Below are positions 15,456 through 24,985 of a stretch of 64,000 nt of DNA, one piece after another. A program made the position numbers and the translations under genes. Location: assembly GCF_042654985.1 (NCBI RefSeq), contig NZ_JBHSMT010000029.1, positions 124,001 to 188,000 on the forward strand, written 5' to 3'. This DNA is from Paraherbaspirillum soli. GTDB lineage: Bacteria; Pseudomonadota; Gammaproteobacteria; Burkholderiales; Burkholderiaceae_D. The stretch's first letter is position 1; the number at the start of each line of letters is the position of its first letter. The notes under the pieces were generated by a model. That model ran no database searches. It had not been told where the DNA came from and was given only the letters and a program-made list of their open reading frames with translations.

Positions 15456-17900
15456 ATGATTTCCTCCCTGTTTATTCGTTACGGCCAATTGCTGGTGAAA
15501 TTGCGCTGGCTGGTGATGCTGGCGGTGGCGCTGGTGACGGTATTTTTACTCGGCCACATTGCCAAGCTCAAGCTCGATATGGACCCCGACATGTGGGCGC
15601 CGCAGGCCCATCCGTATGTCAAAACCACCAAGCAGCTTGAGCGCTTGTTCGGCGGCACCAACTTCACGGTGATCGGCGTGATCCCGGTGCAAGGCGATAT
15701 CTACCAAGCGCCGGTGCTGGCTAAAATCCAGCGCATCCAGAGCGGCATCGAAAAAATCAAAGGCGTCATCAAGGGCAACACCATCAGCCTGGCGGCCAGG
15801 AAGATAAAAAATATCCGCGGCGGCGAAGACGGCATGGTGGTGCGGCCGATGCTGGACACGATCCCGGGCAGCCCGCAGCAGATGGAGGAATTGAAGGCGG
15901 CGGTCAAGGCCAGCCCCTTGTATGTCAACACCCTGGTCTCGCCGCAGGGCGATGCCGCCGCGGTGCTCACCGATTTCCAGATGGACAAGCTCAACCCGAG
16001 CTATGACGCGATTTATCAACAGATACAGGCTGTGGTCGACCGAGAGCGCGACTCCAGCGTCGAGATCGTCAGCGGCGGCTTGCTGGTCAATCTGGCGGCG
16101 ACCGAGCGTCATGTCAAACAGCTGCCGCTGTTTTTAGGAGCGGCGTTCCTGGCCATCATGCTGGTGCAATATTTTTCGTTCCGCAGTTTCCAGGGGATGT
16201 TTTTGCCGCTGCTGACCGGTTTGCTGAGCGTGATCTGGGCGCTGGGATTCATGGGCTTGATCGGGGTCCATATGGATGTGATGAACACCAATACGCCTAT
16301 CCTGATCATGGCGGTCGCGACCGGTCACGCGATCCAGATATTGAAGCGCTATTACGAAGAATTCCAGGACCTGACGCGGCGCCGCCGCGAGCCGTCGCTG
16401 GCGGCGGACCTGGCGCTGGTCGGCAAGACGATCCAGGGCTTTAGCGACAAGGATCTGAGCCGGGTGGCGGTGATCAAATCGCTGGGCTGGATTGCGCCGA
16501 TCATGATTACCGCTGGCCTGATTGCGATCATCACGTTTTACTCGCTGACGATTGCCGAAGTATCTGTGGTGCGCCACTTCGGCGTGTTTGCCGGCTCCGG
16601 CATCGCGGCGGTCTTGCTGCTGGAAATCACGCTGATTCCGGCCTTGCGCGCGGCCTTGCCGGCGCCAAGGATGCGCGAGCAAAACGCCGAGCGTCGGCCC
16701 AGCGTCCTCGACCGTTTATTAAGCAAGCTGGCGGATAGCCTGGTGGCCGGCAACTCGCCGCGCATTCTGATCGGCGGGCTGGCGCTGGTGGCCTTGGCGC
16801 TGGTCGGCGTGACCCGGCTGCATGTCGACAACAGCTTGAATCACGATCACTTGCCGGGCAGCGAGGTGCGCCGCAACGACGCCAGGCTGAATAGCCATTT
16901 CGGCGGCACCAACTCGATGTTCTTCCTGGTGCAGGGCAGCAAGCAAGATGCGATCAAGAATCCCAAGGTGCTGCAGGCGATGTCCGAATTGCAGCAATTC
17001 TTGAACCGGCAACCTGGGGTCGGCAAGACTACTTCGCTGGCCGACATGACCAAGAAAATGAACCAGGCCATGCACGCCGACGACCCCGCCTATTACCGGG
17101 TCCCCGATACCCAGGAGCTGGTGGCGCAATACCTGTTGCTGTTTTCGATGTCCGGCGAGCCGCAGGATCTGGACAATATGGTGGATGGCGATTATCGGCA
17201 GGCGGTGATCCAGGTGCTGCTGAAGGAGGACAGCACCCAGCACGCCGAGGCGCTGTACAACTTGAGCAAACCGATCATCGAGAAATATTTTCCGGCTGAA
17301 GTCACGGTCGGGATAGGCGGCAGCCTGCCGGAGACGATCGCGATCAACGAGTCCCTGACGCGCGACAAGATACAGAACATGGTGCAGATGACCTTGATCG
17401 TATTTTTCCTGGCCAGCCTCGTCTTGCGCTCCTTCGTCGGCGGCTTGTTTGTCGCGATCCCGCTGGTGTTGATCATGCTGGCCAACCTCGGTTTGATGGG
17501 CTGGTTCGGGATTCCGCTGGATATGGGAACTTCGACCACGGCCTCGATGGCGATGGGGGTCGGCGCCGATTATGAAATCTATTTGCTGTTCCGCTTCCGC
17601 GAGGAATACCAGCGGCACGGCAACCTGGCGCTGGCGACCCGCACTTCGCTGATGACCTCGGGCAAGGCGATTGTGCTGGTGGCGCTGTCGATTGCCGGCG
17701 GCTACTCGGTGCTGCTGGCGACCGGCTTTGCGTTCTACATCCGTTTTGCGCTGATGGTGATCGTGACGATGACGGTCAGCACGGTGTGCGCGCTGGTGTT
17801 CTTGCGCTCGATGATGATGGTGTTCAAGCCGCGTTTCGTGTTCGGCCAGCCGCGCCCACTGTTCCCTATCGATGCAGCGCCCCTGGCGGAAGGAGAATGA
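15456..17900 (+). CDS. MMPL/RND-superfamily exporter
   Basis: About 814 residues from the ATG at 15456; a TTG 13 codons upstream is possible but less likely. A first membrane helix (residues about 15-32) precedes a large periplasmic loop, then a block of helices beginning LFLGAAFLAIMLVQYF. The pattern repeats in the second half (VQMTLIVFFLASLVLRSF, then MAMGVGADYEIYLLFRFREEY), giving the two-fold RND topology of about 12 helices. MMPL-type members move lipids and lipopeptides, often without a classical adaptor and TolC partner. Being followed by a LolA-like periplasmic protein and an outer-membrane barrel, it probably exports the cluster's lipopeptide. Confidence 0.9.
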   Translation: MISSLFIRYGQLLVKLRWLVMLAVALVTVFLLGHIAKLKLDMDPDMWAPQAHPYVKTTKQLERLFGGTNFTVIGVIPVQGDIYQAPVLAKIQRIQSGIEKIKGVIKGNTISLAARKIKNIRGGEDGMVVRPMLDTIPGSPQQMEELKAAVKASPLYVNTLVSPQGDAAAVLTDFQMDKLNPSYDAIYQQIQAVVDRERDSSVEIVSGGLLVNLAATERHVKQLPLFLGAAFLAIMLVQYFSFRSFQGMFLPLLTGLLSVIWALGFMGLIGVHMDVMNTNTPILIMAVATGHAIQILKRYYEEFQDLTRRRREPSLAADLALVGKTIQGFSDKDLSRVAVIKSLGWIAPIMITAGLIAIITFYSLTIAEVSVVRHFGVFAGSGIAAVLLLEITLIPALRAALPAPRMREQNAERRPSVLDRLLSKLADSLVAGNSPRILIGGLALVALALVGVTRLHVDNSLNHDHLPGSEVRRNDARLNSHFGGTNSMFFLVQGSKQDAIKNPKVLQAMSELQQFLNRQPGVGKTTSLADMTKKMNQAMHADDPAYYRVPDTQELVAQYLLLFSMSGEPQDLDNMVDGDYRQAVIQVLLKEDSTQHAEALYNLSKPIIEKYFPAEVTVGIGGSLPETIAINESLTRDKIQNMVQMTLIVFFLASLVLRSFVGGLFVAIPLVLIMLANLGLMGWFGIPLDMGTSTTASMAMGVGADYEIYLLFRFREEYQRHGNLALATRTSLMTSGKAIVLVALSIAGGYSVLLATGFAFYIRFALMVIVTMTVSTVCALVFLRSMMMVFKPRFVFGQPRPLFPIDAAPLAEGE

Positions 17901-17902
17901 AG

Positions 17903-18700
17903 ATGTTGAAACATGTGCGTAGCGTCGGCGCGGCGCTGATCTTGTTGTGCGCTGGCAGCGCGGTGCAGGCCGAGCCGACGGCGCAGCAGCTGATGGAACG
18001 CAATTTTTATATTTCCAAAATCAGCATGCTGAAGTCGCAAACGACGATGAGCTTGATCGCAGCCGACGGCCAGAAGCGCGAGCGGAAAATGGAAACCCTG
18101 TCGAAGCTGCAAAAGAACGGCATCGATTCGAACCTGATCGTGCGCTTCCAGTATCCGGCCGATATCAAGGGCACCGGCTTTCTTGAAATGGAGCGGGCGG
18201 ACGCCGACGACGATCTGTGGATTTATTTGCCGGCGCTGCAAAAGGTCCGCAGATTGATTTCGAATAACAAGAAAGACAGCTTCATGGGCTCCGACTTCAG
18301 CTACGGCGAAATGCTGCCGCCGCGGGTCGAGCTGTACCAGCACACGCTGTTGCGTTCTGAAACGGTGGAAAACCAGGACTGCTACGTGATCCAGTCGATC
18401 CCGGTGTCGGACAAGGTGCGCAACGACAGTGGCTATAGCAAGAAGATCAGCTGGCTGCGCAAGGACAGCGCACTGGAGGCAAAGGTCGAGTACTACGATC
18501 TGGAAGGCCAGCTGTTGAAAGTGCAATGGCTGCGCCAGCCCAAGCTGGTGGAAGCGGACAAGGGCCGCTGGCTGGCGCAAAGCCGGGAAATGACGAATGT
18601 GCAGACCGGCCACAAGACGCTGTTTTCACTCGATGTGATTGATACCAAGGTTTCCATTGCGGACAATGTATTCAGCACCAGGACACTTGAGAGTAGATGA
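17903..18700 (+). CDS. LolA-like outer-membrane lipoprotein-sorting family protein, periplasmic
   Basis: 265 residues if started at the ATG at 17903, which has AGGAG seven bases upstream; an ATG at 17897 is only one base from it. Residues 1-23 form a Sec signal peptide ending AGSAVQA. The rest is beta-rich and matches what I recall of the LolA-like family (COG2834 / PF17131-type) commonly encoded beside MMPL exporters, for example YPADIKGTGFLEMERADADDDLWIYLP. Such proteins have a hydrophobic-ligand fold and could ferry the lipopeptide from the inner-membrane pump to the outer membrane. It overlaps both neighbours by a few bases or is adjacent to them, so the three are coupled. Confidence 0.8.
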   Translation: MLKHVRSVGAALILLCAGSAVQAEPTAQQLMERNFYISKISMLKSQTTMSLIAADGQKRERKMETLSKLQKNGIDSNLIVRFQYPADIKGTGFLEMERADADDDLWIYLPALQKVRRLISNNKKDSFMGSDFSYGEMLPPRVELYQHTLLRSETVENQDCYVIQSIPVSDKVRNDSGYSKKISWLRKDSALEAKVEYYDLEGQLLKVQWLRQPKLVEADKGRWLAQSREMTNVQTGHKTLFSLDVIDTKVSIADNVFSTRTLESR

Positions 18701-19935
18701 GATTTTTCAAGTGTGTTGCAGCGGCCTTGCTTGGGCTGTCGGCGGCTGGCGCGGCCCTGGCGGATGAGGCTGCGGCGTCGCATCAATTCAGCGGCGATCT
18801 GCGGCTCGACTACTACCATGTATCGAAAGAGCTGGATCGGCGGCATGACGTCGTGGGCGCCACCGGCGATGTGAAAATCGAATCTGACTGGCGTCAAAAC
18901 ATCAGCAGCAAGGCGGTAGTGCGCTGGCATGATCCGGAACTGAGCCAGACCGCGCCCAGGACTGAAGTGCTGGAAGCATTTGCGCTATGGCATTCGGATC
19001 GGGTCGATCTCAAGCTGGGCAAGCAAATCGTGGCCTGGGGCCGCGCCGACGGCATCAACCCGACCGACAATCTGACGCCGCGCAACTATCGCGTCCAGTT
19101 GCCGTACGAGGAAGATCAGCGCAGCGGCGTGTCGGCGCTGAAGATGAATTATTTTCCGGACGCGCAGAAGACCATCACACTGTACCTGACCCCGAGTTTC
19201 CAGCCCAGCAAAGCGCCGCTGCCGCCGGACGACGGCATTGCCTTCCTGGATCAGCGGCCGGCGCACAATCGCTGGCCGCTGGCATGGAAATACGATGCGC
19301 GCGGCGACCGGCTCGACTGGTCGCTCAGCTATTTCCGCGGCTATAAGCTGCTGCCGGAATGGCAGGCGACCGACAGCGCCAGCACGGTCGCCCTGCACTA
19401 TCCGAAAATCAGCGTGTTCGGCGCCGACGCGGCGCTCAACCTGGGACGTTATGGCTTGCGGGCCGAAGTGGCGCGGGTGCTGCGGGATGAAGCGCAGACT
19501 GCGGGCGGCTTTCGCAGCGACTGGATGCTGGTGGCTGGCGTCGATCGCAATTTCGATGACGACTTGAATATCAACCTGCAATTGATCGCGCAACAGACCG
19601 GCAACCTCGCCGATGCGGCGAGCATAGTCGGAGCCGACCAGCGCAATCTGGCCACGGTCAACGCGATCAGCTTCAACCAGGAGCGCAAAAACAAATTCGG
19701 CGCCACCATGCGGATCGGCAAAAAATGGCTGAACGGCACGCTGGAGGCCGAGTTGCTGGCGTTTAGCTACTTCCAGCCGAATACCAGCTACTGGCGACCG
19801 TTGGTGGCTTATGCGCTGCAAGACAATGTCAAACTGACGGTCGGCGCCGAGCTGTATTACGGCCGGGCCAATACTTATTTTGGCGGCAGCAAGTCGACTC
19901 AAAGCTTGTTTGCCGAGCTGCGCTATCACTTTTAG
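18697..19935 (+). CDS. Outer-membrane beta-barrel protein of the exporter set (DUF1302-like)
   Basis: 412 residues beginning with a signal peptide (cleavage near AGAALA-DEAAAS). The mature part has alternating amphipathic strands and ends in the aromatic-terminated strand typical of barrels (SLFAELRYHF). The segment LKLGKQIVAWGRADGINPTD resembles DUF1302-type barrels that travel with MMPL pumps; this family name is from memory. Its ATG overlaps the previous stop (ATGA). It is the last gene of the biosynthetic operon and probably the outer-membrane exit or receiving point for the product. Confidence 0.75.
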   Translation: MRFFKCVAAALLGLSAAGAALADEAAASHQFSGDLRLDYYHVSKELDRRHDVVGATGDVKIESDWRQNISSKAVVRWHDPELSQTAPRTEVLEAFALWHSDRVDLKLGKQIVAWGRADGINPTDNLTPRNYRVQLPYEEDQRSGVSALKMNYFPDAQKTITLYLTPSFQPSKAPLPPDDGIAFLDQRPAHNRWPLAWKYDARGDRLDWSLSYFRGYKLLPEWQATDSASTVALHYPKISVFGADAALNLGRYGLRAEVARVLRDEAQTAGGFRSDWMLVAGVDRNFDDDLNINLQLIAQQTGNLADAASIVGADQRNLATVNAISFNQERKNKFGATMRIGKKWLNGTLEAELLAFSYFQPNTSYWRPLVAYALQDNVKLTVGAELYYGRANTYFGGSKSTQSLFAELRYHF

Positions 19936-19941
19936 GTTTAT

Positions 19942-19977
19942 AAAAAAGCGCGCAATTGATCGGGTCAATGCGCGCTT
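19942..19977 (-). terminator. Rho-independent terminator between convergent genes
   Basis: A GC-rich hairpin, AAGCGCGC (19946-19953) with GCGCGCTT (19970-19977), lies between the end of the biosynthetic operon and the end of the aldo/keto reductase gene. Read on the minus strand it is followed by a run of T, so it best serves the reductase gene; for the operon it may act as a weaker bidirectional stop. Confidence 0.75.
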
Positions 19978-20014
19978 GTGGCTTAAGGCCGACTATTTAT
20001 CTGTTAGCGCTTAG

Positions 20015-21028
20015 TTACCGATTAACCAGTTGCATGCTCTCTTCACCGTAACGGGTGCCGGTTGCGGCACCGAATGGAAAGATCGCGTCGATCTCCGCCA
20101 GCTCGTTCTGGCTCAGTTGCAGCTCGATCGCATGCACGTTTTCTTCCAGATAGCTGCGGCGCTTGGTGCCCGGAATCGGCACGATGTCGTCGCCTTGCGC
20201 CAGCACCCAGGCCAGCGCCAGTTGGCCTGGCGTGCAGCCGTGGCGCCTCGCCAATTCTTTGACCTTGTCGACCAAGAGCAGATTCTTGTTGAAGTTCTCC
20301 CCCTGGAAACGCGGCGTATGGCGGCGGTAATCATCCTCTGCAAATTGATCCGGCCGGGTGATGGCTCCGGTCAGGAAGCCGCGTCCCAGCGGGCTATACG
20401 GAACAAAGCCGATGCCCAGCTTGCGGCAGGTCGCCAGCACGCCTTGCTCCGGATCGCGGGTCCACAGGGAATATTCGCTTTGCAGTGCGGTGATCGGATG
20501 CGTCTTGTGCGCGCGTTCCAGCGTCTCGGACGATGCTTCGGACAGGCCGATGTAGCGGACTTTTCCCGCCTTGACCAGATCGGCCAATGCGCCGACCGTG
20601 TCTTCGATCGGCGTTTGCGGATCGATCCGATGCTGGTAGTAGAGATCTATCGTTTCCACCCCGAGCCGCTTCAGGCTGCCTTCGACCGAGCGCCGGACGT
20701 ATTCCGGACGGCCGTCGACGCCGCGCGCTTGCGGGTTGCTGCTATCGCGCAGGATGCCGAATTTGGTGGCGATGAACACTTGGTCGCGCTTGCCCTTGAT
20801 CGCTTTGGCTATCAGTTCTTCGTTGGTATGCGGGCCGTAGATATCGGAGGTATCGAGAAAGTTGATGCCCAGTTCCAGCGCGCGATGGATGGTGGCGATG
20901 GATTCGGCATCGTCGCGATTGGCGTAGAAATCGCTCATGCCCATGCAGCCGAGGCCGATGGCGGAAACCGTCGGGCCGTTGCCGCCTAATTGGCGTGTAT
21001 TTTTGCCTGCGTTGTTGCTTGTGTCCAT
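20015..21028 (-). CDS. Aldo/keto reductase
   Basis: 337 residues from the ATG at 21028, which has AAGGA eight bases upstream; two earlier in-frame ATGs (21034, 21070) are less well placed. The NADPH-dependent aldo/keto reductase tetrad is visible: Asp and Tyr in NFLDTSDIYG, Lys in ATKFG, His in YYQHRID. The closing part (PGTKRRSYLEENV) matches the cofactor-binding C-terminal region. It resembles the YakC/AKR13-type general carbonyl reductases, here monocistronic and convergent with the biosynthetic operon. A role in the lipopeptide pathway is not indicated by its orientation. Confidence 0.93.
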   Translation of the reverse strand: MDTSNNAGKNTRQLGGNGPTVSAIGLGCMGMSDFYANRDDAESIATIHRALELGINFLDTSDIYGPHTNEELIAKAIKGKRDQVFIATKFGILRDSSNPQARGVDGRPEYVRRSVEGSLKRLGVETIDLYYQHRIDPQTPIEDTVGALADLVKAGKVRYIGLSEASSETLERAHKTHPITALQSEYSLWTRDPEQGVLATCRKLGIGFVPYSPLGRGFLTGAITRPDQFAEDDYRRHTPRFQGENFNKNLLLVDKVKELARRHGCTPGQLALAWVLAQGDDIVPIPGTKRRSYLEENVHAIELQLSQNELAEIDAIFPFGAATGTRYGEESMQLVNR

Positions 21029-21214
21029 GTGCATATTCCTTATCAAAAGATAGTGTGACGGCGCTCTCATTCAATGCCGCTTCGATGACTGCCGCTGCTG
21101 CTGAAGCGTCAGGGAAGTGGTCATGCAGCGAGTGTATTTGTTAGAGTGCGCTCGAAGTCAAGCGTTGGATTGCAAACAGCAGCAAGCGCCACCAGCCGCG
21201 GCAACGATAGGGAT

Positions 21215-21616
21215 TTATTGATCGCTTGCATTGCCGCCGGCGGCGCTATCCCAGTGCACGACTTCTATCGTGTGGCCGTCCAGATCCTTCACTATCGTCC
21301 CGTAGTACTCGGGATTGATGTCTGCGCGCGGACCCGGCTCACGCAGAGTGCTGGCGCCGAGAGCCAGGGCAGCCTGGTGGAAGGCAGCCGTCGCCGTTTT
21401 CGACGGCGCGGAAAAAGCGACGTGCGAGCGGTGACCCAGCAGCGAGGTACCGGGCTCGGCCGGATAAAGGCAGAAGATCCACTTCCCGTCGATACCGAAT
21501 ATGGCTTGCGTATGGTCGCGATGCTGCAGGCCGTATCCCAGCGTAGCAAGGCAGTTGGTATAGAACTCGACGGATTTGTCGATCTGATGGGTGCCGATGG
21601 AGAGATGGTCGATCAT
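21215..21616 (-). CDS. VOC (glyoxalase/bleomycin-resistance) family protein
   Basis: 133 residues from the ATG at 21616; the usual family opening MIDHLSIG and a better spacing to GGA favour it over the ATG at 21622. It shows the vicinal-oxygen-chelate fold: first half MIDHLSIGTHQIDKSVEFYTN, second half ending YYGTIVKDLDGHTIEVVHW with the metal-site Glu. The enzyme subgroup cannot be told from sequence alone, and there is no partner gene nearby. Confidence 0.88.
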   Translation of the reverse strand: MIDHLSIGTHQIDKSVEFYTNCLATLGYGLQHRDHTQAIFGIDGKWIFCLYPAEPGTSLLGHRSHVAFSAPSKTATAAFHQAALALGASTLREPGPRADINPEYYGTIVKDLDGHTIEVVHWDSAAGGNASDQ

Positions 21617-21863
21617 GATCATTCCAGGTTAAGAGGAAGCAGGTTCAGGATTTGGAGGTCAGTGCGGTTGCAAGTCTATTGGCGAAAACAAGTGCAAACC
21701 CACACAACGAAATTGCCGCAGGAAAACATTATTATTGCATTAGGATGCAATAAGCGCGCCGACTTGAACATGGATTATTCTGAAAAGCCGCGATCCGAAC
21801 GGCGAACCGGCGCCGCCGGAAGCCTGCAAAAAGCGGATCAACCCCACGCGAGGAGAGACCTCC

Positions 21864-21945
21864 ATGCTTGAATCCAAAACAATCAGCATCTCGATCAACC
21901 GCCAATGGAACGAAGTCTAAGAGGCCATTTGGCGACCTGAAATGC
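21864..21945 (+). pseudogene. Remnant of an SRPBCC (polyketide cyclase-like) gene, N-terminal piece with in-frame stop
   Basis: From the ATG at 21864, preceded by GAGGAGAG, the frame reads MLESKTISISINRQWNEV, then TAA, then EAIWRPEM. The SRPBCC family commonly begins with a pattern like this (..W..VYEF.W.PE), so the stop replaces the expected Tyr codon. After about 27 codons the homology ends and the sequence passes into the TPR remnant. Confidence 0.55.
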
Positions 21946-22398
21946 AGTCGCTTTCGCATCGGAAGCGTTAAAGAAACGCGAATCGCTCACCGAAAATGCC
22001 ATCGTCGAATCGCTAAGATTGTTAGGCATGGCGGCCGTTCGTGTCGGCGACAAAGTCAGCATCACCGAAGCGCAAAATCAGCTTGCTCAAATTCCGACCC
22101 AGCAGGCCAGGCGACATGTGCATTTCATCACCGGCTTTGAAGCTCGATGGAATGGTCACTACGAAGTCGCGGAGAAAGAGTTTTTGGAGACCCTCAAGAT
22201 AAATCCGAAAGATACTCACGCTCTGCGGGAGCTGGCTCAGATATTGGTGGTCAGAGAGGATTACGTCTCTGCGACGCGCTGGCGACAACTCCCGGCAACC
22301 CGTTTGTTATCGACATTCTGTTGCAGTGCCTGATTGAACAGAAAAAGGATAACCATGTCGAGCTGCTTGAAGATGAAGAGATAACCGAACGGCATTAG
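21941..22398 (+). pseudogene. Decayed tetratricopeptide-repeat gene fragment, frameshifted
   Basis: The frame through 22019 is open from 21941 without a good start and reads through a TPR-like helix pair (FEARWNGHYEVAEKEFLETL, then INPKDTHALRELAQILVV) to about 22275. The next TPR-like unit (TTPGNPFVIDILLQCLIEQK) continues in a different frame up to 22398. One frameshift near 22265-22290 explains this. With the SRPBCC remnant just upstream it marks a decayed locus. Confidence 0.55.
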
Positions 22399-22438
22399 TC
22401 CTGCGGGGCGCCTTTTTATTGCCGCTGCCAATGGCCGT

Positions 22439-22466
22439 AAAAAAAGCGCTCCTGTGAGCGCTTTTA
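22439..22466 (-). terminator. Rho-independent terminator (bidirectional)
   Basis: AAAGCGCTC (22443-22451), loop CTGT, GAGCGCTTT (22456-22464). On the minus strand the stem is followed by a T run, so it ends the cytochrome c transcript; on the plus strand it has a short T run too. Confidence 0.8.
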
Positions 22467-22513
22467 TCCCGGCATCGCGGAAGGCGATGCCGGATCATGC
22501 TTTTGCCATCGGT

Positions 22514-22825
22514 TTACTTGAGCGACAGAATCCATTTCACCAGCGTATGCGCTTCGGCTTCGCTGACTTGCGGATTGGCTGGCATCGGGATGGCGCCCCA
22601 GGTGCCGGTGCTGCCCTTCAAGACTTTTTGCACCAGCATGTCTTCAGAACCTTTCTGGCCGGCGAATTTCACCGCGACGTCTTTGTATGCCGGTCCGACG
22701 ACCTTGTTTTGCACCGCATGGCATGCCAGGCAGTTCTTCGACTTCGCCAGATCCAGACCGGCATCGGCCAGTGCAGAACCCGACGCCATCGCGCCCAGCA
22801 ATGCACAAATCAACAAACGTTTCAT
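22514..22825 (-). CDS. Small class I c-type cytochrome, periplasmic
   Basis: 103 residues with a signal peptide (cleaved near GSALA-DAG), heme-attachment motif CLACH, and the axial methionine in GAIPMPANPQVSEAEA, the pattern of cytochrome c551/c552-type electron carriers. GGAG lies seven bases before the ATG. It stands alone; its electron partners are not in the window. Confidence 0.93.
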   Translation of the reverse strand: MKRLLICALLGAMASGSALADAGLDLAKSKNCLACHAVQNKVVGPAYKDVAVKFAGQKGSEDMLVQKVLKGSTGTWGAIPMPANPQVSEAEAHTLVKWILSLK

Positions 22826-22988
22826 TCATATCTCCGTCAAAAAATGTGACACCACTTTACCTGCCCGTGCGCATTGTCTCATAGCGTATGCATGAAACAA
22901 GCGGCATGTCATCGATCTGCTCTCCAGCAGCGGTTGAAGTTTTTTGCGATAGCTTGCAAACAGTTTCGTGTCATTCCTAGGGTTTGCT

Positions 22989-23348
22989 TCAAATTGACGT
23001 TTGGTCGATTAAATGGGGAAGCTTTGGGTGACGATCAAGATGCTCTTTTGCCTTTTCGCCGACAAATCGACGGCCGGGATTTGAACTGCTTATCCATTCT
23101 TCTGGCGAGAAGAGATCGAACAGGCCAACTTTAATGAGTGTTGGTACCGATAGTTCGAGTTCCTTCTCGATTGCGCCTCTGGCACCCTCGTTGTATAGGG
23201 TAACGTTATGCAGCATGGTCGCAACCGTTCCGGTCTGCACCTTGCTCCCATCGCTGAGCTCAACAATTGGCAGACTCTCGCCGTCGGCAATAATTTTTTG
23301 ATTGATAGAGCCGAGTTGTTCTGTATTCTCAGGTGTGCTTATTGACAT
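22989..23348 (-). CDS. Conserved hypothetical protein
   Basis: 119 residues from the ATG at 23348, which has AGGA eight bases upstream; an ATG 15 nt earlier is possible. The protein is soluble, with no signal or membrane segment, and features LSDGSKVQTGTVATMLHN and SVPTLIKVGLFDLFSPEEW. I recall similar proteins in proteobacteria as an uncharacterised DUF family but cannot name a function. Confidence 0.75.
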   Translation of the reverse strand: MSISTPENTEQLGSINQKIIADGESLPIVELSDGSKVQTGTVATMLHNVTLYNEGARGAIEKELELSVPTLIKVGLFDLFSPEEWISSSNPGRRFVGEKAKEHLDRHPKLPHLIDQTSI

Positions 23349-23539
23349 ATCGACATTCCTCATTAAATCAATTGTTTGGAAGAGATCCGGCTAAGCTTTC
23401 GCCTTTCTAGTTGTGGTGAGAAAAGTCAATTTCAAGGCTTAACGTACTTTAATTTCCTTTCGTCAAACGCAAACGTGCGGTTACTTCTTCTTCTGCCGGA
23501 ACATCTTCAGACGTACGGTGCAGTTCTTTTGAACGGGCC

Positions 23540-24097
23540 TTAGTCAGCAATCGAACGAATGACCCTTGCCGGATTTCCACCGACAAGAGTATTCGGGGGA
23601 ACGTCCTTGGTGACGACAGAACCCGCCCCAACAACCGAGTTTTCGCCCACCGTCACTCCACCGATGATCGTTGCGCCGGCTCCGATCCAAACGTTTCTTT
23701 CAATTACGATGGGCTTTGCGACTACGAAGGCGCGCCGCTGGGAAGGTTCAATGGGATGGCCAGTCGTGATGATGTTCACGTTCGGCCCGATCATCACATC
23801 GTCAGCAATGTCGAGTCCACCAAGGTCATAAAAAGTGCAGTTCTGGTTTACAAAAACATTGTGGCCGACACTGATATCGACCCCGCCGGCCGTATAGAAC
23901 GGTGGAATCAATATGAAGCTGTCGTCCACCTTCTTGCCGATGAGATCGCTGAACAAGGCCCGGACTTCGTCCGCATCGTTGAACGTTAAACGGTTAAGAT
24001 TGGCGATAATCGCCATCGCTCGTTTGACGTTTGCCAACATGGCAGCCGACTCCGGCGTTCTACCGGCAATCGTCCTGGTGCGATCATCATTCGCCAT
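23540..24097 (-). CDS. Sugar O-acetyltransferase (maltose/galactoside acetyltransferase type)
   Basis: 185 residues, ATG preceded by AAGGA. The C-terminal half is a left-handed beta-helix of hexapeptide repeats (VGHNVFVNQNCTFYDLGGLD, IGPNVNIITTGHP, VIERNVWIGAGATIIGGVTV), with the acetyl-CoA binding end VGGNPARVIR. The N-terminal helical part (ANVKRAMAIIANLNRLTFND) fits the mac domain region. It acetylates a sugar or nodulation-factor-like acceptor; the acceptor is unknown. It lies just outside the prophage on the host side of the tRNA. Confidence 0.92.
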   Translation of the reverse strand: MANDDRTRTIAGRTPESAAMLANVKRAMAIIANLNRLTFNDADEVRALFSDLIGKKVDDSFILIPPFYTAGGVDISVGHNVFVNQNCTFYDLGGLDIADDVMIGPNVNIITTGHPIEPSQRRAFVVAKPIVIERNVWIGAGATIIGGVTVGENSVVGAGSVVTKDVPPNTLVGGNPARVIRSIAD

Positions 24098-24189
24098 TCC
24101 TTATTTTCCTCCGTGCGCGATCGAGTTTTTCTGGGAATTGCGGAGCAAAAAAAAAAAGCGGCAAACATCGCTGTAAGCCGCTTGGGTAT

Positions 24190-24544
<355 letters not shown>

Positions 24545-24553
<9 letters not shown>

Positions 24554-24606
24554 ATTGAAACCTCCTATAGTCATCACGTTCCATGTTGAAACGTTCCATT
24601 TTGAAC
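24545..24606. promoter_or_regulatory. Three repressor operator candidates between repressor and rep
   Basis: ACGTTCCATATTGAAAC (24545-24561), ACGTTCCATGTTGAAAC (24576-24592) and ACGTTCCATTTTGAAC (24591-24606). Each is an imperfect palindrome (GTT..CA...TG..AAC). The first covers the repressor start codon and the other two overlap by two bases, the layout expected for autoregulation and control of the rightward operon. Confidence 0.65.
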
Positions 24607-24682
24607 CGTTTCATACCGCACCGTCTCTAGCTGCGACGGTTTCACGATGTAAACAATAACATACCGGCCCAAAAGGTAAACC

Positions 24683-24985
24683 GTGGATACAACTACATCC
24701 CTCCTCTTTGATCCTGAAAGCTACATGTCTCTGCTCGTGTCACGTCAGGACGTATTGGGTTCGGCGTATGTAACCCGCCAGATCGAATGGGCTGAGCAGA
24801 TTTTGCAAGACCGCATTGCTGAAGCAAAAAACACCACCAGCGGCGAAGCCGGGCGCGCCAGCGCACGAGCCGCCGCTGGTGGTGTTTTTGCTGTTGCAGT
24901 TGGGGTTGAGTTTTCGTCTGGGTGCGTAGTAGCACCCCAGATAAGTCTCACCGGTGAGACTTCCGCCAATTTGTCTCACGGGTGA
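24683..24985 (+). CDS. Small phage protein ahead of Rep, unknown function
   Basis: 100 codons from a GTG at 24683 with AAAGGT six bases upstream. The first 50 residues (FDPESYMSLLVSRQDVLGSA, then YVTRQIEWAEQIL) look like an ordinary short helical protein. The second half is translated through the large hairpin and the first palindrome of the intergenic region, so it may be constrained by DNA structure, not by protein function. It ends seven bases before rep and would be coupled to it. I do not recognise a family. Confidence 0.5.
   Translation: MDTTTSLLFDPESYMSLLVSRQDVLGSAYVTRQIEWAEQILQDRIAEAKNTTSGEAGRASARAAAGGVFAVAVGVEFSSGCVVAPQISLTGETSANLSHG

Noticed and set aside
21146..21871. Plus-strand frame across the VOC gene
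   Set aside because: Shadow of the VOC gene on the opposite strand; no ribosome site or family features.
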